Of a stretch of DNA of 64,000 nucleotides, positions 8,764 through 25,548 are shown one piece after another. Position numbers and translations under genes: made by a program. Numbering within the stretch: position 1 is the stretch's first letter; each line of letters opens with the position of its first letter. Source of the stretch: JAIQFF01 sp963725615 (lineage in GTDB: Bacteria > Acidobacteriota > Terriglobia > Terriglobales > Acidobacteriaceae); contig CAVRZO010000001.1 of NCBI GenBank assembly GCA_963725615.1, positions 186,001 through 250,000 on the forward strand, read 5' to 3'. The notes beneath the pieces were generated by a model. It searched no databases. It had not been told where the DNA came from and was given only the letters and a program-made list of their open reading frames with translations.

Positions 8764-9039
8764 ATGGGAGTCGAGACGAAGAAGATGGGAAACATGATCG
8801 CAGCAGCCGGTGGTAGTTTCGGCGACCGCATCAAGTCCTGGCCGGAGCGGGTCAAGACCTTCTACAACGACGTGCGCACCGAAATGAAGAAGGTCACCGC
8901 GCCTTCGTTCAAGGAAGTGCGGGCCACGACGGCAGTGGTAATTATCACGGTTTTCCTGTTTGCGGCGTATTTCTGGGCGGTGGACCTGGTGATCGGGCAC
9001 GGGATTGACTCGGTGTTCCGCTATTTCGGGCATCACTGA
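8764..9039 (+). CDS. secE: Preprotein translocase subunit SecE
   Basis: A 91-aa single-pass SecE that braces SecY in the inner membrane. The amphipathic helix segment WPERVKTFYNDVRTEMKKVT leads into a TM helix at about residues 55-78 (TAVVIITVFLFAAYFWAV). A GTG immediately upstream (8761) is an alternative start. It lies 18 bp ahead of nusG. Confidence 0.95.
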   Translation: MGVETKKMGNMIAAAGGSFGDRIKSWPERVKTFYNDVRTEMKKVTAPSFKEVRATTAVVIITVFLFAAYFWAVDLVIGHGIDSVFRYFGHH

Positions 9040-9057
9040 GTTTAGGAAGGAACCGAA

Positions 9058-9708
9058 GTGCTGGAAACGACGAGTACAGAGACATCTATGCAGGACGAAG
9101 AAAAAGACGAGGCCGGACCGAGCGGAGAAAATGTTTCGCCGCAGGCTGCCGGCGCCCTCGAACCTCCCCGCAATCCCAACATGAAGTGGTACATCATCCA
9201 CTCCTATTCGGGGTTTGAGCGCAAGGTGAAGGAATCGCTGGAGTCACGGGTCCAGGCCTTCGGGCTGCAGGAGAAGATCGGCAAGGTGCTGATCCCGACC
9301 GAAGCGGTCACGGAAGTCCGCAACGGCAAGAAGTACACCGTCGAGCGCATGTTCTATCCCGGGTACGTACTGGTCGAGATGGACATGGATGACCACGTCT
9401 GGCACGTGGTGAAATCCACGCCGCGGGTCACTGGATTTGTGGGTACCGGGCAACAGCCTACCCCGCTCTCCGAGGAAGAAGTCCAGCACATCGTCTATCG
9501 GGTGGGCGAGGCCAAGGACAAGCCCAAGCTCAAGGTCAAGTTCGAAAAGGGTGAGACTGTGCGAGTCACCGAAGGCCCGTTCGCCAGCTTTGCCGGGGTT
9601 GTGGACGACGTCAACGAAGACCGCGAGACCCTGAAGGTGATGGTCACGATCTTCGGGCGGTCGACGCCGGTGGAATTGGAATTTAATCAGGTGGAGAAGG
9701 TAGCTTAG
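9058..9708 (+). CDS. nusG: Transcription termination/antitermination factor NusG
   Basis: A 216-aa NusG. The NGN domain starts MKWYIIHSYSGFERKV at residue 42, and the C-terminal KOW domain (GETVRVTEGPFASFAGVV) contacts Rho or S10. The roughly 40-residue acidic leader before the NGN core is longer than usual. The GTG start is supported by AGGAAGGA seven bases upstream; an ATG at 9088 would still leave a 31-residue leader. Confidence 0.96.
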   Translation: MLETTSTETSMQDEEKDEAGPSGENVSPQAAGALEPPRNPNMKWYIIHSYSGFERKVKESLESRVQAFGLQEKIGKVLIPTEAVTEVRNGKKYTVERMFYPGYVLVEMDMDDHVWHVVKSTPRVTGFVGTGQQPTPLSEEEVQHIVYRVGEAKDKPKLKVKFEKGETVRVTEGPFASFAGVVDDVNEDRETLKVMVTIFGRSTPVELEFNQVEKVA

Positions 9709-9761
9709 GAAACAGTTTTCGGCTTCTGGTTTCTAGTTTCTGGAAAGAGTGAAAAGAGATC

Positions 9762-10193
9762 ATGGCTAAGAAGGCGACAGGTTCAGTAAAGCTTCAGATC
9801 GCGGCGGGCAAAGCTACGCCAGCGCCCCCGGTAGGACCGGCTCTGGGGCAAGCGCAGATCAATATCATGGAGTTCTGTAAGCAGTTTAACGCCCGCACCG
9901 GAGCCAAGGAACTGGAAGGGCTGATCATCCCGGTGGTAGTAACGGTCTACAGCGATCGTTCGTTTACCTTTATCACCAAGACGCCACCGGCATCGATTCT
10001 GCTCAAACGCGCGGCGGGAATCGCCAAGGGATCGGGTGCACCCAACAAAGACAAAGTTGGAAAAGTCACGGCCAAGCAGGTAGAAGACATCGCGCGGCAG
10101 AAAATGCCGGACTTGAATGCGGCCTCGGTGGAATCGGCGATGAAGAGCGTGCGGGGAACAGCGCGCTCGATGGGCATCGAAGTAGTGGGTTAG
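9762..10193 (+). CDS. rplK: 50S ribosomal protein L11
   Basis: A 143-aa L11, part of the GTPase-associated centre. The N-terminal domain carries the PPVGPALG signature, and the C-terminal rRNA-binding domain ends SVRGTARSMGIEVVG. It is followed by a perfect hairpin at 10203-10231 and then rplA. Confidence 0.98.
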   Translation: MAKKATGSVKLQIAAGKATPAPPVGPALGQAQINIMEFCKQFNARTGAKELEGLIIPVVVTVYSDRSFTFITKTPPASILLKRAAGIAKGSGAPNKDKVGKVTAKQVEDIARQKMPDLNAASVESAMKSVRGTARSMGIEVVG

Positions 10194-10202
10194 GGTTTCA
10201 GG

Positions 10203-10231
10203 TGGAGGACGGGCGAGACGCCCGTCCTCCA
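10203..10231. repeat. Perfect 13-bp hairpin with AGA loop after rplK
   Basis: TGGAGGACGGGCG is followed by AGA and its exact complement. It lacks a T tract, so it is more likely an RNA-processing or stabilising hairpin, or a solo repeat unit, than a full terminator. The hairpin after msrQ (49355-49375) shares the core GGACGGGCG. Confidence 0.75.
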
Positions 10232-10301
10232 TCAATGTAGTCGGTCGAAAACACTACGGTCCATCGGAAGAGCGGTGGACGGTGGGAGACAGGAAGAACA
10301 A

Positions 10302-11009
10302 ATGAGAAAAGCAGGAAAGAACATCACTAAGGCGCGTGCGGCTGTAGAAGCGCGCCCTTACCAGTTGAAAGACGCTGTGCCGCTGCTGCAGAAGGTCAAA
10401 TACTCCAAATTTGACGAGACTGTAGAAATCACCATGCGGCTGGGAGTGGACCCCAAGCATGCCGACCAGATGGTGCGCGGCACGGTCGTTCTGCCCCACG
10501 GTCTGGGAAAATCCAAGAAAGTGCTGGTGATCGCCAGCGGCGACAAGATCAAAGAGGCGGAACAGGCTGGCGCGGACTACGCCGGCGGCGAAGAGATGGT
10601 CGAGAAGATCAACAAGGAGAACTGGACCGACTTCGATGCTCTGATCGCCACTCCCGATGTGATGAAGTCGGTGGGACGGCTGGGCAAGGTTCTTGGACCC
10701 AAGGGCCTGATGCCCAATCCAAAGACCGGCACTGTGACCTTTGACGTCGCCAAAGCGGTGCAGGAAGTCAAAGCCGGCAAAGTCGAGTTTCGTACCGACA
10801 AGACGGCTTTGGTGCATGTGCCGGTAGGCAAGATTTCGTTTACGCCCGACAAGCTTGTCGAGAACGCGACCGTCGTGATCAGCAGTGTGATCAAGGCGAA
10901 GCCGACTGTGGCCAAGGGCAAGTACATCAAGGGCTGCTACCTGAGTTCGACCATGGGGCCGGGGATTTCGATTGATACGGCTCAGGTGGAAGCGGCGGCG
11001 AAGGCTTAA
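10302..11009 (+). CDS. rplA: 50S ribosomal protein L1
   Basis: A 235-aa L1 of the ribosome stalk that, in many bacteria, also represses its own L11-L1 message. Recognised by GRLGKVLGPKGLMPNPKTGT and the C-terminal TMGPGISID. The ATG at 10302 has AGGAAG six bases upstream and is preferred to the nine-residue longer frame from 10275. Confidence 0.97.
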   Translation: MRKAGKNITKARAAVEARPYQLKDAVPLLQKVKYSKFDETVEITMRLGVDPKHADQMVRGTVVLPHGLGKSKKVLVIASGDKIKEAEQAGADYAGGEEMVEKINKENWTDFDALIATPDVMKSVGRLGKVLGPKGLMPNPKTGTVTFDVAKAVQEVKAGKVEFRTDKTALVHVPVGKISFTPDKLVENATVVISSVIKAKPTVAKGKYIKGCYLSSTMGPGISIDTAQVEAAAKA

Positions 11010-11017
11010 TTAGGGAA

Positions 11018-11112
11018 GCGCGCCGAACGCGCGATTTATGCGCCTTCGGCGCATCGCGCGGCGCGCCTGGATCCTTCGGCGACGATAAAGCTGTCGCCTC
11101 AGGATGACAAAA
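11018..11112. repeat. Nested palindrome and GATCCTTCG/CAGGATGAC unit between rplA and rplJ
   Basis: ATGCGCC-TTC-GGCGCAT (11038-11054) sits inside CGCGCGAT/ATCGCGCG and an outer GCGCGCC/GGCGCGC, giving one long stem. It is followed by GGATCCTTCGGCGAC ... GTCGCCTCAGGATGAC, a second palindromic unit of the kind also found at 12332, 30308 and 38397. Confidence 0.7.
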
Positions 11113-11140
11113 CATAAAGACATTCAAGAGGGATTGAACC

Positions 11141-11674
11141 ATGGCGGTTAGCAGAGCGAAGAAAGTTGAGCAGGTGGAGAAGCTGGGAGCGGAGTTGAAG
11201 AACGTCTCCAGCCTGATTATCGCTACTTACAGCAAGCTTACGGTGGCGCAGGATTACGAATTGCGCAAGACCTTGCGCAGCTCCGGAGCCAAGTACCGGG
11301 TGGTGAAGAACACGTTGGCCAGGCTCGCGGCCAAGGGCACTGCGGCGGAGGGTGCGCTGAACGACCTGTCGGGCGTGACTTCGCTGGCTTACACCTCGGG
11401 CGATCCCGTGGCCCTGGCTAAAGCGATCTCGAAGTACGCCAAGGACAATCCGGAATTCACCTTCAAAGCGGGCGTGGTGGAAGGCCGCGTGATCTCGATC
11501 AAGGAGATCCAGGCGCTGGCCACCATGCCGTCGAAAGAAGAGATTTACTCCAAGCTGCTGTTCCTGATCAGCGCCCCGGCGCAGCGTCTGGTTACGGTGA
11601 TGAATGCCGTCGGCAAGGACCTGGCGGTCGTAATTGGCCAGGGCGTGGAGAAGAAAAAGTTCAAAGAAGCGTAG
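11141..11674 (+). CDS. rplJ: 50S ribosomal protein L10
   Basis: A 177-aa L10 that anchors L7/L12 dimers to the ribosome. It has the N-terminal AVSRAKKVEQVEKL segment, the core YRVVKNTLARLA, and a C-terminal helix for L12 binding. A GAGGGA ribosome site precedes the ATG. The gap to rplL is unusually long (240 bp) and holds a REPIN-like element. Confidence 0.97.
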   Translation: MAVSRAKKVEQVEKLGAELKNVSSLIIATYSKLTVAQDYELRKTLRSSGAKYRVVKNTLARLAAKGTAAEGALNDLSGVTSLAYTSGDPVALAKAISKYAKDNPEFTFKAGVVEGRVISIKEIQALATMPSKEEIYSKLLFLISAPAQRLVTVMNAVGKDLAVVIGQGVEKKKFKEA

Positions 11675-11678
11675 GCCT

Positions 11679-11772
11679 GTGTGACGCGGGCGCCCTCGCC
11701 CGCGACCGGCGGTTCGGGAGGCACGATTTCTGGTGGCACACGAGAACGCGGGCGAGGGCGCCCGCGCCACAC
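11679..11772. repeat. REPIN-like inverted repeat (class A) between rplJ and rplL
   Basis: Left arm GTGTGACGCGGGCGCCCTCG and on; right arm its complement, ending GGGCGCCCGCGCCACAC; the spacer is about 40 bp. Each arm is itself a palindrome. It is the same class as at 30995, 35895, 39518, 40726, 42261, 48598 and 62817. Confidence 0.85.
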
Positions 11773-11914
11773 GAATCCGGAAGGTATCAATAGCGGGGGT
11801 TGCGCGGTTCCTGACTGCCGTGTTGTCTGGCACGGCGTTAAAGGCTGAGCGCACTGGAAACCTGGCTTGCGATTGACGGAATAGATAGACCGAAAATTCG
11901 AGGAGACTAGACAA

Positions 11915-12295
11915 ATGGCGGATCTGCAGCAGTTGGAAGAACAAATCGTGGGCCTGTCGCTGTTGGACGCGGCGGCTTTGGTCAAGCGCTTGGAAGAGAA
12001 GCTCGGCGTGTCGGCAGCGGCAGCAGCCCCGGTGATGGTGGCCGGTGGCGGAGCTGCGGCAGGTGCGGCGCCGGCCGAGGAAAAGACCGAGTTTGCCGTG
12101 GTTCTGACCGCAGTTGGGGCCAATAAGATCAATGTTATCAAGGCCGTCCGCGAAGTGACCAGCCTGGGCCTGAAAGAAGCCAAGGACCTGGTGGATGGCG
12201 CTCCCAAGACCATCAAAGAGGGCGTCAACAAGGAAGAGGCGGAGACCATCAAGAAGAAGTTCGCGGATGCCGGCGCTACCGTTGAAGTGAAGTAA
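11915..12295 (+). CDS. rplL: 50S ribosomal protein L7/L12
   Basis: A 126-aa stalk protein that recruits translation GTPases. It has an N-terminal dimerisation helix pair, an Ala/Gly-rich hinge near residues 40-58, and a C-terminal domain with KINVIKAVREVTSLGLKEAK. GGAG lies ten bases before the ATG. Confidence 0.98.
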   Translation: MADLQQLEEQIVGLSLLDAAALVKRLEEKLGVSAAAAAPVMVAGGGAAAGAAPAEEKTEFAVVLTAVGANKINVIKAVREVTSLGLKEAKDLVDGAPKTIKEGVNKEEAETIKKKFADAGATVEVK

Positions 12296-12836
12296 CAGCA
12301 GCTAGGCCGGTGATGCTGCAGGGAACAGCAGGTCCTTCGACTGCGTGGCTAATTCGCTTTGCGAAGCAGCCAATCCGCTCAGGATGGCAAACGGAGCGGG
12401 GGTCGGAATGACTGCGGCGGCTGTCCCGGAATGGGTCCTGCGGCAACAATTTTGACTGGTGAACCCTGGGAAGCGGTGGTAGCATCTATATATCGTCTGC
12501 TTCCCACTTCACGGTTAGGCGACTCTCCACTCCAACGATCCGGGGAAGCGGAGCTGAGTCGCACACGAGTTGGCAAACTGTTCCGCGTTGAGCGGAACGG
12601 AAACAGGCCTGAGAACTGGCGCGGAAAGAAAAAATTCAACTGACGTTAAGCGCTGCAACTGGCGCCCGCGGGGAACTATGCCCCCGAGGGCGTATTCGTG
12701 TCTGCAGTGAGCGAGCTCGGTGACCGTACATAAGCGGGTCGAGTAACTGCTGACCTGCCCCGACGGGACTCCGTCCCGTCGCCACGCAATGTGCCTCGCA
12801 GCCCACGGCTGCGCTTGAGAGTTTGGGAGCCTCTGA
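12296..12836. other. 541-bp gap between rplL and rpoB
   Basis: No credible gene; the frames at 12359-12643 match nothing and oppose each other on the two strands. It contains a CCTTCGACTGCG ... CGCTCAGGATGG repeat unit (12332-12386) and a perfect 9-bp hairpin, CGACGGGAC-TCC-GTCCCGTCG, at 12761-12781, 55 bp before rpoB. A control or processing region between the ribosomal and polymerase genes is expected here. I see no convincing promoter. Confidence 0.6.
12761..12781. repeat. Perfect 9-bp hairpin with TCC loop upstream of rpoB
   Basis: CGACGGGAC, loop TCC, GTCCCGTCG. There is no T tract. It has the same design (perfect stem, three-base loop) as the hairpins at 10203, 21711, 33796 and 49355. 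Confidence 0.7.
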
Positions 12837-17303
<4,467 letters not shown>

Positions 17304-17310
17304 TAGAACC

Positions 17311-17454
17311 GTCGTTGGTCGTTGGCCTTTGGTCGTTGGCCAACAACGGCGTGCAGGTTTTGAGAAATAGAGGCCGGCGGTCGGGCTCTTGGACCGCCGA
17401 ACCTTAGAGGTTTTCGCTGGTTTGGCCAACGACCAATGGCCAACGACCAACGAC
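17311..17454. repeat. Long near-perfect inverted repeat between rpoB and rpoC
   Basis: Arms 17311-17343 and 17422-17454 are complementary at 32 of 33 positions and are built from repeats of GTTGGTCGTTGGCC. The interior holds a second hairpin, CGGCGGTC ... GACCGCCG. In RNA this would form a long stem between the two polymerase messages, a likely RNase III-type processing or translation-uncoupling site. Confidence 0.8.
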
Positions 17455-17509
17455 CGATTTCAAGAGCCGCCAGCGGTCGCGTGAGTGCCGCAGGAAGCGG
17501 AGGACCACC

Positions 17510-21697
<4,188 letters not shown>

Positions 21698-21710
21698 TAT
21701 CAGGGAGGAG

Positions 21711-21731
21711 GGGGGCGGATCTTCCGCCCCC
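21711..21731 (+). terminator. GC-rich hairpin after rpoC
   Basis: GGGGGCGGA, loop TCT, TCCGCCCCC: a perfect 9-bp stem 14 bp after the rpoC stop, at the end of the long cluster. There is no clear T tract after it, so termination may be partial or Rho-assisted. Confidence 0.5.
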
Positions 21732-21790
21732 TGCTTCCCAGTTTGCGTATACAATTCTGCGTCCTTGAGTTTGCGTCATGGAGTCCCCCA

Positions 21791-22753
21791 ATGCACGCTA
21801 ACCCAGAACGATTGCAAGATCAGGAACGTAGCAGCACTTCGCAGTTGCACGAGATGCCCCGGCGCAATACTCTGGGGCCATTCATGTCGCGTTTCCTGCG
21901 CCTGCTTCGCCTCGCCTTTTGGCGCGCGTTTCAGCACGACGCGTTCGCCACCGCCAAAGCCGCGGCCTATTCTTCCATTCTGACTTTTTTCCCCACCCTG
22001 CTTCTGATCGGATCCGTTCTCGCAACTTCCCGCCAGACCGAGGCCTACCTGCGGGAGATTTCCGACGCCGTGGGCAAAATCCTTCCTGCAGGGGCTGCAA
22101 CAGCGCTGGCCTACCTGCGAGGCACTACCCAGCGTTCGGTGGGCGTGCTGGTCACCGCTTCGCTGATCACGTTGTGGACCGGGTCGGGCGTCATGATTTC
22201 CTGGATGGAAGGCTTTCGCCGCTGCTACGAGCTGCCCAAGAGCTGGGGGCTTGTGAAAGAGCGGATGATCGCGTTCTCCCTGGTCATTCTTGCCGGCATT
22301 CCGCTGACCTTCTCGACCATCCTGGTTGCCTTCGGCAATCGCATCGAAACTCAAATACTGTTTCAAATCGGACACGAATTTGGCTTCTTCATTCTTCTGA
22401 TGTGGACAGCGATCCGCTGGCTGATTGCCGGACTCACCAGCATCGCGGTCATGGCGCTGATCTATCACAACGCCGTGCCCCGAACCCAACCCTGGCATAG
22501 CGTGCTGCCCGGGGCCACGCTGGCATCGGCGCTGTGGTTTTTTGCCACCACCCTATTTGGCTGGTATTTGCAGCGCTATGCCGACTACAGCATTCTCTAC
22601 GGCTCGCTGGGCGTGGGTATCGCGTTGCTGGTGTGGATGTACATGATCTCGCTGGTGGTGCTGGTGGGCGCGGAGTTCAACGCCATGCTCTTTCCGCGGG
22701 CCCGGCTGGGAATCGAGCTGATCGAGTCGAACGCGCATCTAAGAAAACCCTAA
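21791..22753 (+). CDS. YihY/BrkB-family inner membrane protein
   Basis: A 320-aa polytopic protein with the family's typical start (FWRAFQHDAFATAKAAAYSS), about six TM helices and the C-terminal signature ADYSILYGSLGVGIALLVWM. The family was once called RNase BN by mistake; its role is unknown, with export or membrane functions proposed. The ATG at 21791 is preferred to a TTG 48 bases upstream. Confidence 0.9.
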   Translation: MHANPERLQDQERSSTSQLHEMPRRNTLGPFMSRFLRLLRLAFWRAFQHDAFATAKAAAYSSILTFFPTLLLIGSVLATSRQTEAYLREISDAVGKILPAGAATALAYLRGTTQRSVGVLVTASLITLWTGSGVMISWMEGFRRCYELPKSWGLVKERMIAFSLVILAGIPLTFSTILVAFGNRIETQILFQIGHEFGFFILLMWTAIRWLIAGLTSIAVMALIYHNAVPRTQPWHSVLPGATLASALWFFATTLFGWYLQRYADYSILYGSLGVGIALLVWMYMISLVVLVGAEFNAMLFPRARLGIELIESNAHLRKP

Positions 22754-22801
22754 CCGCTCAACGTAGACGTCCCATCCATTTTTGGAATCACCACGGACTG
22801 C

Positions 22802-22873
22802 GTGGGGACAGCCGCCCTCGGCTGTCCCCACCTAGCCTGTGGTAGCTGCACGAGCAGGGCGCTCACGCCTACA
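22802..22873. repeat. Solo class-B palindrome with class-C unit
   Basis: GTGGGGACAGCC GCCCTC GGCTGTCCCCAC (22802-22831) is a perfect 12-bp stem. It is followed by GCACGAGCAGGGCGCTCACGCCTAC, the right-hand class-C end seen also at 41577-41616 and 56111-56140. Confidence 0.8.
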
Positions 22874-22890
22874 TTTACAATAGGGGGATC

Positions 22891-24426
22891 TTGAAACCTG
22901 GAAAGCCTGATCTCGTTTCTGGAGATTTGTCGGCGGACATCGCCATCGCGCCCACTCGCCGCGCCAAGATTATCTGCACCATCGGTCCTTCGTGCAATAC
23001 CGAACCGCTTTTGCGTGAAATGATGCGGCTGGGCATGGACGTTGCCCGGCTGAACTTTTCGCACGGCACCCATCCCGAGCATGCGCGTAATATCGCCCGC
23101 CTGCGACGCGCAGCCAAGCAGGAAAACCGTACCATCTGTATCCTGCAGGACCTGCAGGGCCCCAAGATACGCACCGGGAGGCTTAAAGACCACGAGCCCG
23201 TCACGCTCACGACCGGATCGCTGGTCACCATTACGCCCCGAGATGTCTCCGGTACTCCCACCTTGATCTCGACTACGTTTCTGGGCCTGGCGCGGGAAGT
23301 GCGGCCGGGATCGCGCATTTTGCTCTCGGACGGGCTGATCGAGTTACGAGTGAGGCAGGTGCGGGGCAGCGACGTGGAATGCGAGGTGGTCAACGGCGGC
23401 ATGCTGGCCGAGCATCAGGGCATCAATTTGCCGGGGGCGGCACTTTCCATCCCCGCGCTTACGGCCAAAGACCGCGCCGATCTTGAGTTTGGGCTGAAAC
23501 ATGGGGTAGACATCGTTGCCCTGTCGTTCGTGCGCTCAGCCACCGACGTTCGTAGCGTGAAGGAGATCATCACGGCGCGGGGACAGGATGTGCCGGTGAT
23601 CGCCAAGCTGGAAAAACCGCAGGCCCTGAAACGGCTGGAGGAAATTTTCGAAGCCGCCGATGGCGTGATGGTGGCGCGCGGCGACCTGGGCGTGGAGATG
23701 CCGGCGGAGAAAGTTCCGGTGATTCAGAAATATGTAATCCGGAGGGCGGCGGATTGGCGCAAACCGGTGATCATCGCCACGCAGATGCTGGAGTCCATGA
23801 TCGAGAATCCGCGTCCCACACGCGCCGAGGCCAGCGACGTCGCGAACGCGGTGTTCGACGGCACCGATGCCGTCATGCTGTCGGCGGAGACTGCGACCGG
23901 TCACTATCCTCGCGAAACTGTGGCCATGATGGCCAGGATCGTGGTGGAAGCGGAGAGCAATATGGCGGAGTTCACCCAGCCGCGACGCCGCCAGCAGCGC
24001 CGCCTTTCGATTGCGGAGGCGATTTGCGAATCCATCGCGCATGCCGCCGAAGATCTCCACATGAGCGCCATCGCCGTGTTCACCGAGACCGGAAATACCG
24101 CGATCCTGATCTCGAAGTACCGGCCGCTGGCCGAGATCTACGCCTTCTGCCGCTCGTTGCCGGTGTGCAATCGGCTGAACCTGTTGTGGGGCGTTCAGCC
24201 GGTGGTGCGCGACCAGGCGCTGACTGCGGACGAGATGCTGTTGGCGGCGGAACAGGAATTGCTCCGCCGGGGCCGGGTCAAGACCGGAGACGTGCTGGGG
24301 GTGGTGGCGGGAACGCAGATGGCGTCCGGGTCGACCAACTTCATGCGCCTCCACCTGGTCACGTCCGATGAAGAGCGGGAAATGTCCCAGCCCCAGCGGC
24401 GCCGCAAGCTTTCCAAGAGAGGCTAG
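22891..24426 (+). CDS. pyk: Pyruvate kinase
   Basis: A 511-aa glycolytic enzyme that makes ATP and pyruvate from phosphoenolpyruvate. Seen are TRRAKIICTIGPSC near the start, LQDLQGPKIRTG, VMVARGDLGVEMPAEKVP, ATQMLESMIENPRPTRAEAS, and the C-terminal domain with FTETGNTAILISKYRP. The TTG start has a GGGGGA site just upstream. The next gene begins within two bases of the stop if its GTG start is used. Confidence 0.96.
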   Translation: MKPGKPDLVSGDLSADIAIAPTRRAKIICTIGPSCNTEPLLREMMRLGMDVARLNFSHGTHPEHARNIARLRRAAKQENRTICILQDLQGPKIRTGRLKDHEPVTLTTGSLVTITPRDVSGTPTLISTTFLGLAREVRPGSRILLSDGLIELRVRQVRGSDVECEVVNGGMLAEHQGINLPGAALSIPALTAKDRADLEFGLKHGVDIVALSFVRSATDVRSVKEIITARGQDVPVIAKLEKPQALKRLEEIFEAADGVMVARGDLGVEMPAEKVPVIQKYVIRRAADWRKPVIIATQMLESMIENPRPTRAEASDVANAVFDGTDAVMLSAETATGHYPRETVAMMARIVVEAESNMAEFTQPRRRQQRRLSIAEAICESIAHAAEDLHMSAIAVFTETGNTAILISKYRPLAEIYAFCRSLPVCNRLNLLWGVQPVVRDQALTADEMLLAAEQELLRRGRVKTGDVLGVVAGTQMASGSTNFMRLHLVTSDEEREMSQPQRRRKLSKRG

Positions 24427-24427
24427 G

Positions 24428-24748
24428 GTGTCCGAACCTGGCGGGAACGAGGTTCGAATGTCCCGGGAGATTCTATCGGTGGCGGTCTACGAGCCTCTGC
24501 CCGGCCGCGAACAGGACTCTCTCGAGACCATGGGGCTGCTGCTGAAAGTCCTTTCTGCCGCGGGTTTCAGCCGGGATTTTCTCTACCAAGACAGTTCCCA
24601 GTATGTGCTTCTACGCTACTGGAAGTCGGAGGACGCGCGCCGGGCGGCGTACGAAGACCCCGAAGTTCAACGCTGTTGGGCCAAGCTGGGGAACGAAATT
24701 CGTATCCTCAAAGTATTTGAAGTGCTGGAGAAAGTCGAGCTGTCCTGA
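24428..24748 (+). CDS. Small ferredoxin-like-fold protein (antibiotic biosynthesis monooxygenase type), function unknown
   Basis: A 106-aa protein (96 aa if the ATG at 24458 is used). The body, VAVYEPLPGREQDSLETMGL and on, has the pattern of dimeric alpha/beta-barrel (ABM-like) proteins. The GTG at 24428 follows the pyk stop by one base and suggests translational coupling. No catalytic residues can be named. Confidence 0.6.
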   Translation: MSEPGGNEVRMSREILSVAVYEPLPGREQDSLETMGLLLKVLSAAGFSRDFLYQDSSQYVLLRYWKSEDARRAAYEDPEVQRCWAKLGNEIRILKVFEVLEKVELS

Positions 24749-24754
24749 ACCGCA

Positions 24755-25429
24755 ATGACCACCGCCGGAGACGTCCAGGCGTTTCATGATGCGTCGCTGA
24801 ATCCGCCGGTCCGCGGATTTCTACATCGTCCCGAACACGGCTCGGGTGACGGGCTGGTGCTGACGCATGGCGCCGGATCAAATTCTAATTCTCCGCTCTT
24901 AATTACTGTGGCCGGAGCATTCGCCCGCGCTGGGCTGGCTGTGCTTCGTTGCGATCTTCCTTACCGGCAGAATCGGCGTTATGGTCCACCGCGGCCGGGG
25001 GATGCTGAGCGCGATCGTGATGGGCTCAGGAACGCGGTTGCGGTTTTGCGGAAGCTGGGCTGTGCGCGGATCTTTCTGGGTGGACATTCATACGGTGGGC
25101 GGCAGGCCACAATGTTGTGCGCTGCGGAACCTGGGCTGGTGAACGGTCTGCTGCTGCTTTCTTATCCACTGCATCCGCCGCGCAAACCGGAGCAGCTTCG
25201 GGTGAAGCATTTGCCGGAGTTACGGGTGCCGGCATTGTTTGTGCATGGGACGCGGGATCCGTTTGGTTCGGTTGAGGAGGTGGAGGCGGCCATTGCGATG
25301 ATTCCGGCGAAGACTGAGTTATTAAAGGTGGATGGGGCGGGGCACGATTTGGGATTTAAGGCGAAGGTGATGCCGGAGGAGTTGGTGGGTGGAGTGGTGC
25401 GGGCGTTTCAGAGTTTCTTCGGGAAATGA
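24755..25429 (+). CDS. Alpha/beta hydrolase of the TEX30/KANL3 type
   Basis: A 224-aa cytosolic hydrolase: LTHGAGSNSNSP forms the oxyanion region, GHSYGG holds nucleophile S112, HGTRDPFG holds D168 and GAGHDLG holds H197, a complete triad. It starts six bp after the preceding stop, so it shares a transcript with it and probably pyk. The substrate is unknown. Confidence 0.85.
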   Translation: MTTAGDVQAFHDASLNPPVRGFLHRPEHGSGDGLVLTHGAGSNSNSPLLITVAGAFARAGLAVLRCDLPYRQNRRYGPPRPGDAERDRDGLRNAVAVLRKLGCARIFLGGHSYGGRQATMLCAAEPGLVNGLLLLSYPLHPPRKPEQLRVKHLPELRVPALFVHGTRDPFGSVEEVEAAIAMIPAKTELLKVDGAGHDLGFKAKVMPEELVGGVVRAFQSFFGK

Positions 25430-25450
25430 GTTCGTAGAGATTGACGCTTT

Positions 25451-25535
25451 GCACGAACGTAGGCGCTGGCGCCTACATTTGGCCGGGCTTTGCCCGGCTG
25501 GGCAGGTGGGACACCTGCCCCTACGTGGTTCGTGG
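25451..25535. repeat. Compound palindromic intergenic element (C and B type units)
   Basis: Contains GTAGGCGCTGGCGCCTAC, GCCGGGCTTTGCCCGGC, GGCAGGTG/CACCTGCC and the end word CTACGTGGTTCGTGG, the same end as at 46431-46450. It lies between the 3' ends of two convergent genes. Confidence 0.75.
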
Positions 25536-25548
25536 TAATTTGACGCGG

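Noticed and set aside
12359..12643. Open frames on both strands in the rplL-rpoB gap
   Set aside because: No ribosome site, no conserved motif, and they include repeat units; treated as non-coding.
22802..22831. Rho-independent terminator of the YihY gene
   Set aside because: The stem is perfect but has no T tract and matches the class-B repeat exactly, so it is listed as a repeat; it may still affect termination.
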